Shown here piece by piece: positions 1 to 8,321 of a DNA stretch of 64,000 nt; position 1 is the first letter of the stretch; every line of letters begins with the position of its first letter. Under the pieces are notes generated by a model. It had not been told where the DNA came from. It did no database searches and saw nothing but the letters and a program-made list of their open reading frames with translations. The DNA is taken from contig DATMER010000050.1 in NCBI GenBank assembly GCA_035556715.1, positions 62,001-126,000 of the forward strand, in the 5' to 3' direction. The DNA is from DATMER01 sp035556715. GTDB taxonomy: Bacteria; Acidobacteriota; Thermoanaerobaculia; Multivoradales; UBA5704. The position numbers and the translations under genes are program-made.

Positions 1-550
1 CCTCGGCCAGCTCGGGGGCCGCCTCGGGGACCCCCTTGAGGCGGGCGCGCGCGTCGAACGCGGCCGGCCCGGGCACGGTGAGCTGCGGCTGGACCGGCGG
101 CGCGCCGAGGGAGGCGGTGGAGATCACCCCGAAGTCTTCGACGTCGAGCCAGGCCGCGGGGTCCTCGCGGTCGGCCTCGGCGGCCCGTTCCAGGACGGTG
201 TGCCCGGCGCGGGGGCGCACCACGGCGCCGGCCGGCGGCTCGAGGGCGCGCAGCTCGCTGGGCTCCATGGGCGCGCCCACGAGCGTTCCGCCATGCGCTC
301 CTCCTGGTGCGGCTCTCTCGGCCACCAGGGGGAGACCCGGGGCGCGGCCGGAGACGACCCGGCGCGGCTCGGGGAGGCGGACGAGCCAGCCGCGGGGGAC
401 CCGGTAGACCGCCGTGCCCGGCATCCAGAGCTCCAGGACGCGGCGGCGCGCCTCCACCATGCCGGCGAGCGTGGCGTCGATGAGGAAGCCCGAGGCCTCG
501 ACGACACCGCGGTGGACGAGGGCGCGCGGTAATAGCGGCGACCCTCTCAC
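1..550 (-). CDS. bpX6-like protein of MoxR/vWA/beta-propeller ternary system (3' end cut by window)
   Basis: The frame opens with GTG at 550, overlapping the TGA of the upstream gene as GTGA, and stays open to the window edge (183 codons visible). The N-terminus contains 'RALVHRGVVEASGFLIDAT' and 'WMPGTAVYRVPRGWLVRLP', which I recognise as the bpX6-type domain that accompanies MoxR ATPases. The visible part has no signal peptide or membrane segment. The coupled overlap and the fixed order MoxR, bpX5-like, vWA-propeller, bpX6-like indicate a single complex made from one transcript. The family assignment is from memory of the MoxR-bpX ternary systems and could be off by one bpX subtype. The C-terminal propeller expected in this family lies outside the window. 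Confidence 0.6.
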   Translation of the reverse strand, partial: MRGSPLLPRALVHRGVVEASGFLIDATLAGMVEARRRVLELWMPGTAVYRVPRGWLVRLPEPRRVVSGRAPGLPLVAERAAPGGAHGGTLVGAPMEPSELRALEPPAGAVVRPRAGHTVLERAAEADREDPAAWLDVEDFGVISTASLGAPPVQPQLTVPGPAAFDARARLKGVPEAAPELAE

Positions 551-2379
551 GACTCCGTCTCCTCATGGCTTGGCTCGTGGCCCGGCACGCGGCGCAGGAG
601 GACCGCGTCGTGGTCCATGGAGTAGACGGTCAGCTCGCCGTGTACCGTGACCCAGGCGATCCAGGGCGCGCCCGGGCAGGCCGCGGCGTGCCGGATCTCC
701 GCCGAGCCGGTCGGGAGCTTGCGCGTCCAGTGGAGGCCGGCGAGGAGGAGCGTGCGGCTGTCCTCTTCCAGGAGGAGCAGGCCGGCCTCGTTGCGCTCGC
801 GGTCCCGCGCCACGCCCAGGACCCGCGTGCCCTCGAACGGGACCAGCCAGGTCCGGCCGCGGCCGTAGATCTCCCAGGCGCCGCCGCGCTGAGCTACAGC
901 CACCAGACCGTGCTCGGGATGGGCCAGCCGGCCGCCGAAGCCGAAGAAGGCGGGCGCCCCCTCCTCGGCCTCTTCGAGGACCTGGATCGTCCGCGGAGCG
1001 CCGCCTCCGATCGCGGAGGTGAGCCGGGCGGGGCAGCCGGGCGTGGCGGCCTCGACGAACGCGAGGTGGCCCGCGACGAAGGCTGCCGCGGACACCCGCG
1101 AGGCGAGCCGCAGCAGGTCGCCGTCCCAGGCCCGGAAGAGCGTGCCCTCGGCATCCAGGAGATAGGTGTGGAGGCCGACCTGGAACAGGGGATGGAGCGG
1201 GGAGCCGGCGCCTCCGGCCTGGAACGGCGCTTCCCCCGGAGCGAACGCCACGCCCGGAGTGCCGCCGCCTCCGCGCTTCTTGCTGGCGTAGGAGAGGGCC
1301 GCTCCGCCGTCGGGCAGGCTGGTGGCGAGGATCACCTGGCCCTGGGCGAGCCCGACCGCGGCCGGCAGTTGTCCGGGCCAGGGGTCGTACAGGCGCGGCG
1401 CTCCGGAAGGCGCCCGCGGCGAGTTGGGCACCGGGAAGGCCACCACGCCGCCGCCCGCGGCGCGGGCGAAGAGCTTCGAGCCGTTGGCGGCGAAGAGGAG
1501 GTCCGACGCGGGCACCAGGGGCGCGGCGAGGCGGTCGGGAGCCACGGCCGTCGCGGAGAACGGGTCGCGCAGCAGGCGGGCGCAGGCCGCGTGGTCGGGG
1601 AGCTCCAGGTTGATGGTCGGGGAGGGGACTCCCCCTCCGATTCCCCCGCTGCCCCCGCTGCCTCCGCTCCCAGTACCCCGGCGCACCTTGATCGCCACCC
1701 TGCGGGTCTCCGGGTCGAGCACGTCCCAGACCTGGAGGAAGGAGGCGCCGCGGGTGCCCGGCACCGTCGCCAGCCGGGGCTGCCCCACGAACCAGAGGTC
1801 GTCCACCTCGCGCCACCCCTGGAGGCGCCGGTGCCAGGCCGTGAGCTGGGCGTCGGTGGCTTCGAACGGGGTGCGCGCCTGCAGCAGGCGCAGGATGCCC
1901 GCCTCCGTGACCTTCTCGAAGAGCGGCGCCTCCGGCTCCTGGAGGATGCCCCAGGCGAAGCGCACGCCCGCGGCCTCGGCCCGCCGGGCGAGGACGATCA
2001 GCGCGGCGATCTGGGCGATACGCGGCGAGCCGAGCTGGCCCGGCCCGGCGTCGAACACCGCGGCCGACACCCGCGAGCCCGCCGGAACCGGCCGGGCCAC
2101 GTGCAGGAACAGGTGCTCGCCCATCGCCGCCCGGCGTACGAACTCCTCGGGCGCCTCCTCGGCGAGCAGCCACTCCGAGGTGAGGAGCCGCTCGTACGAT
2201 CCCCGCCGCGAGAGGCCGTCGTAGCCATCGGGCTCGCCGTCGGCCTGGTGGCGCCGCACCTGGAGCGGGCCGACGGCGAACGAGAGCCGGTGCAGGACCG
2301 GGCCGAGGGAGACCGCGAGGTCGCGCGGGAAGATGCCCAGGTGCGGAGCCCAGTGGGCGAGGGCGCGCGGCAGGTCCAT
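547..2379 (-). CDS. degenerate vWA-like domain fused to beta-propeller, MoxR ternary system
   Basis: 610-aa cytoplasmic protein with no signal peptide. Residues about 40-180 ('GLSRRGSYERLLTSEWLL', then 'VFDAGPGQLGSPRIAQIAAL') look like a von Willebrand A fold that has lost the DxSxS metal site. Residues about 190-610 carry repeated hydrophobic strands and W/G turns typical of a beta-propeller ('LLFAANGSKLFARAAGGGVVAF', 'YGRGRTWLVPFEG'). A Gly/Ser-rich linker around residues 238-252 comes from a GC-rich palindromic stretch near 1615-1680. The start overlaps the stop of the preceding bpX5-like gene by one base, and its TGA overlaps the GTG of the next gene. In this family MoxR ATPases are thought to act as chaperones on vWA partners and the propeller would be a sensor or scaffold. 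No substrate can be deduced. Confidence 0.65.
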   Translation of the reverse strand: MDLPRALAHWAPHLGIFPRDLAVSLGPVLHRLSFAVGPLQVRRHQADGEPDGYDGLSRRGSYERLLTSEWLLAEEAPEEFVRRAAMGEHLFLHVARPVPAGSRVSAAVFDAGPGQLGSPRIAQIAALIVLARRAEAAGVRFAWGILQEPEAPLFEKVTEAGILRLLQARTPFEATDAQLTAWHRRLQGWREVDDLWFVGQPRLATVPGTRGASFLQVWDVLDPETRRVAIKVRRGTGSGGSGGSGGIGGGVPSPTINLELPDHAACARLLRDPFSATAVAPDRLAAPLVPASDLLFAANGSKLFARAAGGGVVAFPVPNSPRAPSGAPRLYDPWPGQLPAAVGLAQGQVILATSLPDGGAALSYASKKRGGGGTPGVAFAPGEAPFQAGGAGSPLHPLFQVGLHTYLLDAEGTLFRAWDGDLLRLASRVSAAAFVAGHLAFVEAATPGCPARLTSAIGGGAPRTIQVLEEAEEGAPAFFGFGGRLAHPEHGLVAVAQRGGAWEIYGRGRTWLVPFEGTRVLGVARDRERNEAGLLLLEEDSRTLLLAGLHWTRKLPTGSAEIRHAAACPGAPWIAWVTVHGELTVYSMDHDAVLLRRVPGHEPSHEETES

Positions 2380-2819
2380 CAGCCCCTCTCCTGCAGCAGG
2401 AAGCGGAGGCGGCGGCGGACCAGGGGGCGCGCCTCCTGGGCCGAGGCAAGGAGCGGCGGGTCGAGCAGCACCGCGAGCGGCGGCTCGGCCTTGAGCCGCG
2501 AGGCGCGGGCGACCAGGGCGCGCTCCACGAGCGGCAGCGGGACCGTGGGCTCGCGGTTCGTGGGCAGCAGGAGGGACGGAGCCCGGATGTCGCGGCCGAG
2601 ATAGGCCGCGCCTTCGACCCAGGGGAGCAGCGCGGAATCGCCGAGCAGGATGACCAGGTCCTGGCCGGCCACGCCGCTCAGCCGGGCGAGCTCCTCGTCG
2701 CTGCGCGCGAGCAGCCTTCGCGCCATGGCCCGGGCCGCCTCTCCCCTCGCCGCCACCCCGACCGCCTCGAGAGGCACCGCCCGCGGGCGCCAGGCGATGG
2801 GGACCAGCTCGTCGTTCAT
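2379..2819 (-). CDS. bpX5-like accessory protein of MoxR ternary system
   Basis: 146-aa soluble protein translationally coupled to the MoxR gene (ATGA overlap at 2816-2819) and to the vWA-propeller gene (TGATG). Recognisable segments are 'LVPIAWRPRAVPLEAV', 'DLVILLGDSALLPWVEG', 'AAYLGRDIRAPSLLLPT' and a Pro-rich 'LAVLLDPPLLAS', matching what I recall of the small bpX5 component. It has no catalytic motif, membrane segment or signal. Its constant position between ATPase and propeller protein suggests an adaptor. The family name is a recollection, but the operon position is seen directly. Confidence 0.6.
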   Translation of the reverse strand: MNDELVPIAWRPRAVPLEAVGVAARGEAARAMARRLLARSDEELARLSGVAGQDLVILLGDSALLPWVEGAAYLGRDIRAPSLLLPTNREPTVPLPLVERALVARASRLKAEPPLAVLLDPPLLASAQEARPLVRRRLRFLLQERG

Positions 2820-4018
2820 GAGCTTCGGAGGGCCTTCAGGTCGGGTTCCGCGGAGGCATCGGACATCGGGGCTCCGCGCAGGGCCTCGACGATCCTCGCC
2901 CGCACCTCGGAGAGGTCGGGCGGCAGGGTCTCGGGAGAGAAGCCGGCGTCGATCTCGCGGGCGATCCCTTCGAGGCGGAGCAGCCAGTCTTCCAATTCCT
3001 CGTCGTCCCGCGGCTGCTCGCGGAGGGCGTCGCGGCCGGCAGCGGCGATGCGGGCGGCGCGGGCCAGGGGTCCGAGCGACGCCTCTTCGGCCGCGGCGGG
3101 CAGGGTGGCGTTCTCGGTCTGGGCCAGGACCTCGGCCAGGACCTCCCGCGCCAGCGACTGCTGCTCGCGGGTGGGCACGGCGAGGACGAGCGGCCAGAGG
3201 TCGGCGTCCGTTGCCCGCGAGCGGCCGGCCAGGGCGGCGGCCGCGGCGACCAGGCCCTGGACGCGGACCGCCCGGCGATCCGAGAGCACGATCCCGGAGG
3301 CGCGCAGCAGGCGGATGGCGTGGGCCAGGTGGGGCCGCACGCGGGAGAGGTCGGCCTGGCGGGCCGCGGCGGTGAGCGTGTCGAGGTCGGCGAGGCTGGC
3401 GGGCTGGAACAATCCCGCCCCGTTCCGGTCGTCCTGGTCGAGGCTCCAGCCGGCTTCGAGCAGCTCCTCCAGCCGCGGATCGGGGACGGGGTCCACGAAC
3501 ACGCGCACCAGGAAGCGGTCCGAGAAGGCGGCGAGCGACTCATCTTCGGGCAGGGCATTGGAGGCGCCGACGCAGACCCGCAGCGGGCAGCGGACCAGGG
3601 TGTGCCCGCGCCGGAACACGCGCTCGTTGAGGATGCTCAGCAAGGTGTTGAGGATGGCGGTCGAGCCCTTGAAGACCTCGTCGAGGAAGGCGAGCTCGGC
3701 TTCCGGGAGCATGCCGGCGGTCTCGGTCTCGACGAAGCCCTCCTTGAGGCGGCGCAGGTCGATCGGCCCGAAGATCTCGCTGGGCTCGGTGAAGCGACCG
3801 AGGAGGTACTCGAAGAGGCGGGCGTCGACTGAGCGGGCGATGCGGCGCACGGCCTCGCTCTTCGCCGTGCCGGGCGGACCGATTACGAGCACGTGCTCGC
3901 CGGCCACGGCGGCCAGGGCGATGAGCTCGGCCAGCGCCTCGCGCTCGACGAGGCCGCGGGTGGCGCCGGACAGCGCCAGGCGCAGCGCGGCGGCGGCGTC
4001 GGTCAGGGACTTCTTCAT
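2816..4018 (-). CDS. MoxR-family AAA+ ATPase
   Basis: 400 aa from the ATG at 4018 ('MKKSLTDAAAALRLAL'). An upstream in-frame ATG at 4087 would add 23 poorly conserved residues and has no better ribosome-binding site. The AAA core shows Walker A 'GPPGTAKSE', Walker B 'ELAFLDEVFKG', sensor 1 'GASNAL' and the arginine-rich lid 'FSDRFLVRVFV'. This layout is RavA/MoxR-like: an N-terminal ATPase of about 300 residues followed by a Glu-rich helical tail. These ATPases work as hexameric chaperones on vWA proteins, and the vWA-like partner is two genes downstream. First gene of the minus-strand operon. The 21-bp palindromic array at 4270-4500 lies upstream of its presumed promoter region. Confidence 0.85.
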   Translation of the reverse strand: MKKSLTDAAAALRLALSGATRGLVEREALAELIALAAVAGEHVLVIGPPGTAKSEAVRRIARSVDARLFEYLLGRFTEPSEIFGPIDLRRLKEGFVETETAGMLPEAELAFLDEVFKGSTAILNTLLSILNERVFRRGHTLVRCPLRVCVGASNALPEDESLAAFSDRFLVRVFVDPVPDPRLEELLEAGWSLDQDDRNGAGLFQPASLADLDTLTAAARQADLSRVRPHLAHAIRLLRASGIVLSDRRAVRVQGLVAAAAALAGRSRATDADLWPLVLAVPTREQQSLAREVLAEVLAQTENATLPAAAEEASLGPLARAARIAAAGRDALREQPRDDEELEDWLLRLEGIAREIDAGFSPETLPPDLSEVRARIVEALRGAPMSDASAEPDLKALRSS

Positions 4019-4269
4019 GGGCGGAGCTTCAGCGGGGCCATGGTATGCCAGGTCCGCTCGCTCGGCAATGAAGGATTTGCGCGACATCCTGTGTCAGCTT
4101 TCCGGCTCCACCTTTCGAGATGGTCTCTATCTTATAAGTGTCCGCAAGGGGGGGTCTGAAGGACAAGTTTGTTGCAACTTGCACAAGAGAGATCTGTTGT
4201 GCCAACGCCGTGGGCAGCCGGCCGGGCACGGTGCCTCCGTGCTGAGCGGCGGTCAAGGCAGGGATCAGG

Positions 4270-4500
4270 GCTGCCGAGCCTCTCGGCACAGCCGCCGAGC
4301 CCCTGGGCACAGCCACCGAGCCCCTCGGCACAGCCGCTGAGCCCCTCGGCAAAGGCGCCGAGCCTCTCGGCAAGGCCGCTCAGCCTCTCGGCAGAGCCTC
4401 CGAGCCCCTCGGCGAAGCCGCTCAGCCTCTCGACAAAGGCGCCGAGCCCCTCGGCAGAGCCTCCGAGCCTCTCGGCAGAGCCGCCGAGTCTCTTGGCTTA
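4270..4500. repeat. Array 1: eleven tandem 21-bp palindromic units
   Basis: Cores of the form GAGCC(T/C)CTCGGC start at 4276, 4297, 4318, 4339, 4360, 4381, 4402, 4423, 4444, 4465 and 4486, so the period is exactly 21 bp without slippage. Many units contain the perfect palindrome GCCGAG-N3-CTCGGC. At 4381 and 4423 the first base is changed (CAG). Because 21 is divisible by three, all frames stay open and give heptapeptide repeats, but neither strand has a credible gene. The rest of the gap 4019-4581 holds the divergent 5' regions of the MoxR operon and the 4582 gene. It contains an AT-rich TTATAA at 4132-4137 and nothing else I can name. Confidence 0.9.
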
Positions 4501-4581
4501 ACTGGACAGTATTGGGGCAACCCCTCGCCTGCAACATCCTCATCCATCATCGTGCTGGGACAGAGCGACTAGAATAGCAGC

Positions 4582-6135
4582 ATGCTGCGCAGCTCCATCC
4601 TGCTGGTGCTCCTGCTCGCCGGCCTGGTTCCTGCCGTGGCGGCGAACGCGCCGCAGGTGACTCTCGAGGTGCAGCCCGCCACGGTATCGGTGCCGCCACA
4701 GGGGGACGCGGACGTCCTGGTGATCTTCCGCAACGCGAGCGACCAGCGGCTGAGCGGCCTCCGGCTGTCCTGGCTGACTCCGAGCGGAGTCAAGGTCGCT
4801 ACGGAGTCCACAGAGCTTCCCGACGTGGGACCTTTCGAGGAGGTCTCGGGGACGCTTCGGGTCTCCCGCGATCCCCAGAAGCCGGTGCCGGGGGAGGTGA
4901 GCCTGCGGGTCGCCTACCACTGGCTCCGGGACGGCAGGGAGGTGCCGCGGATCGCCATGGCCCCGCTCAAGGTCTCGCTCCAGCAGCCGGACAAGATCGA
5001 GCAGGTGGCCTCCGTGGAGGTCAAGACCTCGGCGAAGGCCGTTTTCGAGCACCGCCCGGGAAGGCTGTACCTGGTGGTCACCAACACCTCGAACGAGCCG
5101 ATCGAGGTCGTCCGGGTCGAGCCGGTCGCGCCTTCTTTCATCCAGGTCACGGTGCAGGAGCCTTCGCAGGCGAGAGCCCTCGGACCCCGCGACACCCTGG
5201 TCATCCCCTGCGTGGTGGAGGCCAAAGGGAACAGCAAAGATCCTCTCAAGCCCGGCAAGCACCTCATCCTCTTCAAGGTGGCCCTGAATTGGAAGAGCAG
5301 CGGCCGGGCGCTCTCCGGATTCCAGGTGGCGAGCCACGAGACCGATGTCGGAGTCCTGGGCGAGTCTGAGGTCCTGACCGCCCTCGGGGTGCCCACGTTC
5401 CTGGTGCTGCCGGGATTCCTGATGGTCGTGACCTTCAGCCTTCTCTGGAAGCTCGCGCCCTCGCGATCGGGGCAGGCGCGAAAGGAATTCCCTGTCGCCG
5501 CGAAGAGCGCCGAGTTCTGGCTTGTCGCGGTCAGCCTGTCCATGCTCGCCGCCGCCCTGTATCCCCGGGTCACGGAGCGCCTCGGCGCCCGGCGCAGCTA
5601 CCTGGAGGGGTACGACCTCGCCGACGTCATCCGGGTCTGGACCGCCTCGATCCTGGTCGCCGCGGTGGCTTTTGTCCTCCTGGACACCCTGGCCGCCTGG
5701 AGGGCGGCGCAGAAGCAAAAGCGGGTCTTCAACCCGGGCGACGGCCCGCTTGCGGTGCTGCGCAAGCTGAAGGTTCAGAAAGCGGCGGTCTACCGCCAGC
5801 GGGCCGACGTCAAAATGGATGGCAAGGTCCGCAGAGCGTTCGTGCTCCAGCGCGACGGCAACCAGTATTGGATCGCGCCCGGCATCCGGCTGCTGGGGAT
5901 GGACCAGGCGGATGCCGCCGTCAAGAAGAGCATCGGGGACCAGCTCACGCAGAACGGGGACCCGGGAGCCCTGGCCGACCTGATCGAGGGGACGCAGGGA
6001 CGCGTGCGCGCCGACTGGGACCCGAGCCCGGTCTACGGGTTCGAAGGCGTCCGCTCGGTCCCGGTCGCCGACGTGCAGGGCGCTCTGCTTCCGGCAAACA
6101 GCCTGGTGCAGGTCGAATCGGAGGAGATCGAATGA
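4582..6135 (+). CDS. secreted/membrane protein with two Ig-like domains, three TM helices and cytosolic tail
   Basis: 517 aa; not assigned to a named family. A signal peptide ('MLRSSILLVLLLAGLVPAVA') precedes about 240 residues of two beta-rich repeats ('NASDQRLSGLRLSWLTPSG' and 'VTNTSNEPIEVVRVEPVAP') typical of NEW3/CARDB-like extracellular Ig-fold domains. TM helices follow at about 271-290 ('FLVLPGFLMVVTFSLLW'), 313-331 and 351-375. The C-terminal 140 residues are cytosolic and contain 'QYWIAPGIRLLGMDQADAAV'. The topology suggests a sensor or anchor linking an envelope ligand to a cytosolic partner. The unrecognised protein at 6312 lies downstream on the same strand after a structured 176-nt gap. 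Confidence 0.6.
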   Translation: MLRSSILLVLLLAGLVPAVAANAPQVTLEVQPATVSVPPQGDADVLVIFRNASDQRLSGLRLSWLTPSGVKVATESTELPDVGPFEEVSGTLRVSRDPQKPVPGEVSLRVAYHWLRDGREVPRIAMAPLKVSLQQPDKIEQVASVEVKTSAKAVFEHRPGRLYLVVTNTSNEPIEVVRVEPVAPSFIQVTVQEPSQARALGPRDTLVIPCVVEAKGNSKDPLKPGKHLILFKVALNWKSSGRALSGFQVASHETDVGVLGESEVLTALGVPTFLVLPGFLMVVTFSLLWKLAPSRSGQARKEFPVAAKSAEFWLVAVSLSMLAAALYPRVTERLGARRSYLEGYDLADVIRVWTASILVAAVAFVLLDTLAAWRAAQKQKRVFNPGDGPLAVLRKLKVQKAAVYRQRADVKMDGKVRRAFVLQRDGNQYWIAPGIRLLGMDQADAAVKKSIGDQLTQNGDPGALADLIEGTQGRVRADWDPSPVYGFEGVRSVPVADVQGALLPANSLVQVESEEIE

Positions 6136-6311
6136 ATCGACTGAAAGGAAGCGGACAGCCCCCTTGGGGCTGTCCGAGCCGAACCCTGTACCGTCAAATC
6201 GTACGGTGACGACTTAGGACGTTTACGTACTCCCGCCCGACTGAGCGGAACGCTATGGGGGTTCAACCCATAAGTCACCTCTTTTGTAACGCATCTTGAG
6301 GAGCTGGTCAA
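6136..6311 (+). other. structured intergenic leader with three hairpins
   Basis: The 176-nt gap between the membrane protein and the 6312 gene has no ORF. It contains a strong stem-loop, GGACAGCCCC (6153-6162) pairing with GGGGCTGTCC (6166-6175), with no T-tract. A second stem pairs ACCGT/ACGGT near 6190-6207, and a third pairs TATGGG with CCCATA around a GGTTCAA loop near 6254-6273. A GAGGAG Shine-Dalgarno lies just before the GTG start. It could be a terminator followed by a regulatory leader, or a small RNA. It matches no riboswitch class I know, and the GGTTCAA loop is not part of a foldable tRNA. Confidence 0.35.
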
Positions 6312-7436
6312 GTGAGCGACATCCGGATTCACGATCATCGTCTGACCTTCCTCTGGACCGAGACCCTCCCGGAGCTGCTCGCCGAGGGCGGCCCTCCGGC
6401 AGGGTCCTCCATGCCGTTCCTCTGGAGCCCGGAGGAGTACGCGGCGCGCTTCGCGGCGATTCCCCAGAGCGGGCTCGACCTGCTGGGGCTCAGCGCCCCG
6501 TGGCCGAAGGCGGCCGGGGACTTCTTCTGGACCTATTACCTGGAGGACCGGATTCCGGGCTCGATCCAGGGAGAGCTGGCCTGGCGCTACTTCGTCCCCT
6601 TCCGGGGGCGGGTCCCCGCCACCGTCAAGGCGCCCTGGTTCCCGGGCCGCCTGTCCCTGGAGTCGTTCTTCTTCCCGCACGGCCTGGGCCTCGCCTTCAG
6701 CGCCCGCACCGAGGCGGACCTGGCGCCCGAGGAGGTGATGGCAAAGGCGCTGGAGCTCCGGCGCGACGGCAAGCTGGAGGTCGAGTGGAGCGGCGGGAAA
6801 AAGGAGTCGCTGAACCTGGACGCCTTCGGCATCAAGGCTCTCCAGGCCCTGCGCACCCAGGTCACCGGCACCGAGACATCGGGCGGCACCCAGAGCCTGC
6901 CGTTCTCGATCGCGACCATCGTGCGGGCGGCGGGGGTGGACGCGGCAGCCCCGTTCAGCGAAGGGGAGATGATGCACAAGGTCCTGCAGGGCCTCACGAC
7001 CTGGTCGCCCACCTGGAAGACCGATGGCCTGAAGCCGCTCGCGGAGGCCGGGCTGCCCACCCGGTACAGCCCGTCGAGCTACGCGCTGTACGCGGGCACG
7101 CGCGGCCGGGCGGTCTGGTTTCCCGGTCATTACGTGCCGGAGATGGCCCAGCGCCGCTCGCTCTCCTGCTATCACCGCAACTTCGTCTTCCTGTCCCTCC
7201 AGGTCGAGAGCCTGGCCGGGCTGGCCGCCTACACCGCGAAGATGCTGGAGCAGGGGGAGGTGCCCGGCTCCAAGCATGCCGGGTTCGCGAAGCGGGGGGC
7301 CGGAATCCTGGGCCGCCTCTACGGAGGCACGAAGACCTACCGTTCGCACAGCCCGAAGGTGCAGATGGACCAGAACCAGTGCGTGAAGCCGATCAACGAG
7401 GTGCGGGACTACTTCAACATGGCGCCGCTCGCGTAG
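6312..7436 (+). CDS. conserved-looking protein of unknown function
   Basis: 374 aa starting at GTG with a GAGGAG ribosome site about ten bases upstream. I do not recognise the family. It has no signal peptide or membrane helix, many aromatic residues ('FWTYYLEDRIPGSI', 'LAWRYFVPFRGRVPATVK', 'YHRNFVFLSLQVESLAGL') and a C-terminus ending 'VRDYFNMAPLA'. Composition and codon use match its neighbours. It lies downstream of the TM protein at 4582 on the same strand, so the two may work together, but the intervening hairpin could also separate them. The next gene is convergent, 6 bp away. Confidence 0.55.
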   Translation: MSDIRIHDHRLTFLWTETLPELLAEGGPPAGSSMPFLWSPEEYAARFAAIPQSGLDLLGLSAPWPKAAGDFFWTYYLEDRIPGSIQGELAWRYFVPFRGRVPATVKAPWFPGRLSLESFFFPHGLGLAFSARTEADLAPEEVMAKALELRRDGKLEVEWSGGKKESLNLDAFGIKALQALRTQVTGTETSGGTQSLPFSIATIVRAAGVDAAAPFSEGEMMHKVLQGLTTWSPTWKTDGLKPLAEAGLPTRYSPSSYALYAGTRGRAVWFPGHYVPEMAQRRSLSCYHRNFVFLSLQVESLAGLAAYTAKMLEQGEVPGSKHAGFAKRGAGILGRLYGGTKTYRSHSPKVQMDQNQCVKPINEVRDYFNMAPLA

Positions 7437-7442
7437 CGCCTC

Positions 7443-8321
7443 CTACCCCTCGGGCTCCTTCAGCCTCCGTGGCCAGGGATGCTGCGGCAGATCGTCTTCG
7501 TCCGGGTGGGGGAGGATCTGCCGCAGGTAGGGCTCGACGCCCAGCCTCGGGTCCCAGTTCTGCGGATAGCCCAGGGAGACCTCCTCGAAGCGGACGCCGT
7601 CGCGCTCGTACCGGCCGCGGATGTGGAGATGGCCGTAGATGACGGCCTCGGCGCGGTAGCGGAGATGCCAGTCCTCGGTGAGACGGGTGCCGCACCAGAT
7701 GGAGAAGCGCGGGATGCGCGGCAGGATCGCCAGGTCCTGCCGCAGGGGGAAATGATTGATGATCACCAGCGGCGTGCGGGCCGCGGCCTCCGCCAGGCGC
7801 GGCTCGGTCTCCCGCACCCGCGCCTCGCACCAGGCCTGCCGCGACGGGTGCGGATCGGGATGGAGGAGCACCTCGTCCGAGCAGAGGAGGTTCTCCTCCG
7901 CGGCCCAGGCGATGGCCTCCTCGGCCGAGGCGATGCTGTCCGGCCGGAAGGTGTAGTCGTAGAGCAGGAAGAGCGGCGCCAGGATGCAGCGCGTTCCTTC
8001 TCCCGGCCAGGCCACGTAGGGATCCTCGGGAGTGAGCACGCCGTAGTCCCGGCAGATCTGGACCAGCCGCTGGTACTTGGCCTCGCCCCGCAGGTCGTTC
8101 TGCTTCGAGGGGATCGTCCACAGATCATGATTGCCCGGCACCCAGAGCAGCCGGGCGAAGCGGCGGGTGAGCAGCGCGAAGGCGAAGCGGAGGTGCTCCT
8201 CGGTCTCGCCCACGTCCCCGGCCAGGATCAGCCAGTCGTACGGATGCGGACGCAGGGCCTCCAGCGCCCGCCGGGTCACCTCGTAGCGGAGGTGCAGGTC
8301 CGCCAGCGCGTAGAGCTTCAT
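7443..8321 (-). CDS. calcineurin-like metallophosphoesterase
   Basis: 292 aa. The N-terminus carries the metallophosphoesterase signature: 'LADLHLR' (D-x-H), 'WLILAGDVGE' (GDxx), 'WVPGNHDLW' (GNHD), then 'VIINHFPL' and 'VIYGHLHIRG' (GHxH). All metal ligands are present, so it should be an active dinuclear phosphoesterase. The substrate cannot be read from sequence. There is no signal peptide, so it is cytosolic. Its ATG overlaps by one base the stop of the S51-like peptidase gene, so they form a transcriptional unit. The closest annotated proteins are usually called 'metallophosphoesterase'. Confidence 0.85.
   Translation of the reverse strand: MKLYALADLHLRYEVTRRALEALRPHPYDWLILAGDVGETEEHLRFAFALLTRRFARLLWVPGNHDLWTIPSKQNDLRGEAKYQRLVQICRDYGVLTPEDPYVAWPGEGTRCILAPLFLLYDYTFRPDSIASAEEAIAWAAEENLLCSDEVLLHPDPHPSRQAWCEARVRETEPRLAEAAARTPLVIINHFPLRQDLAILPRIPRFSIWCGTRLTEDWHLRYRAEAVIYGHLHIRGRYERDGVRFEEVSLGYPQNWDPRLGVEPYLRQILPHPDEDDLPQHPWPRRLKEPEG

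Noticed and set aside
565..2604. 679-codon plus-strand frame over the MoxR operon
   Set aside because: Antisense shadow of the vWA-propeller gene; low-complexity Arg/Glu/Gly composition, no motif, and it ignores the overlapping starts and stops on the other strand.
4169..4501. Heptapeptide-repeat ORF over array 1
   Set aside because: The frame stays open only because the repeat unit is 21 bp; no ribosome site, no signal, and several frames are open on both strands.
6180..6290. tRNA or tRNA-like gene because of GGTTCAA loop
   Set aside because: No acceptor stem, anticodon arm or D-arm can be formed around the loop; the stem TATGGG/CCCATA is too long for a T-arm partner.
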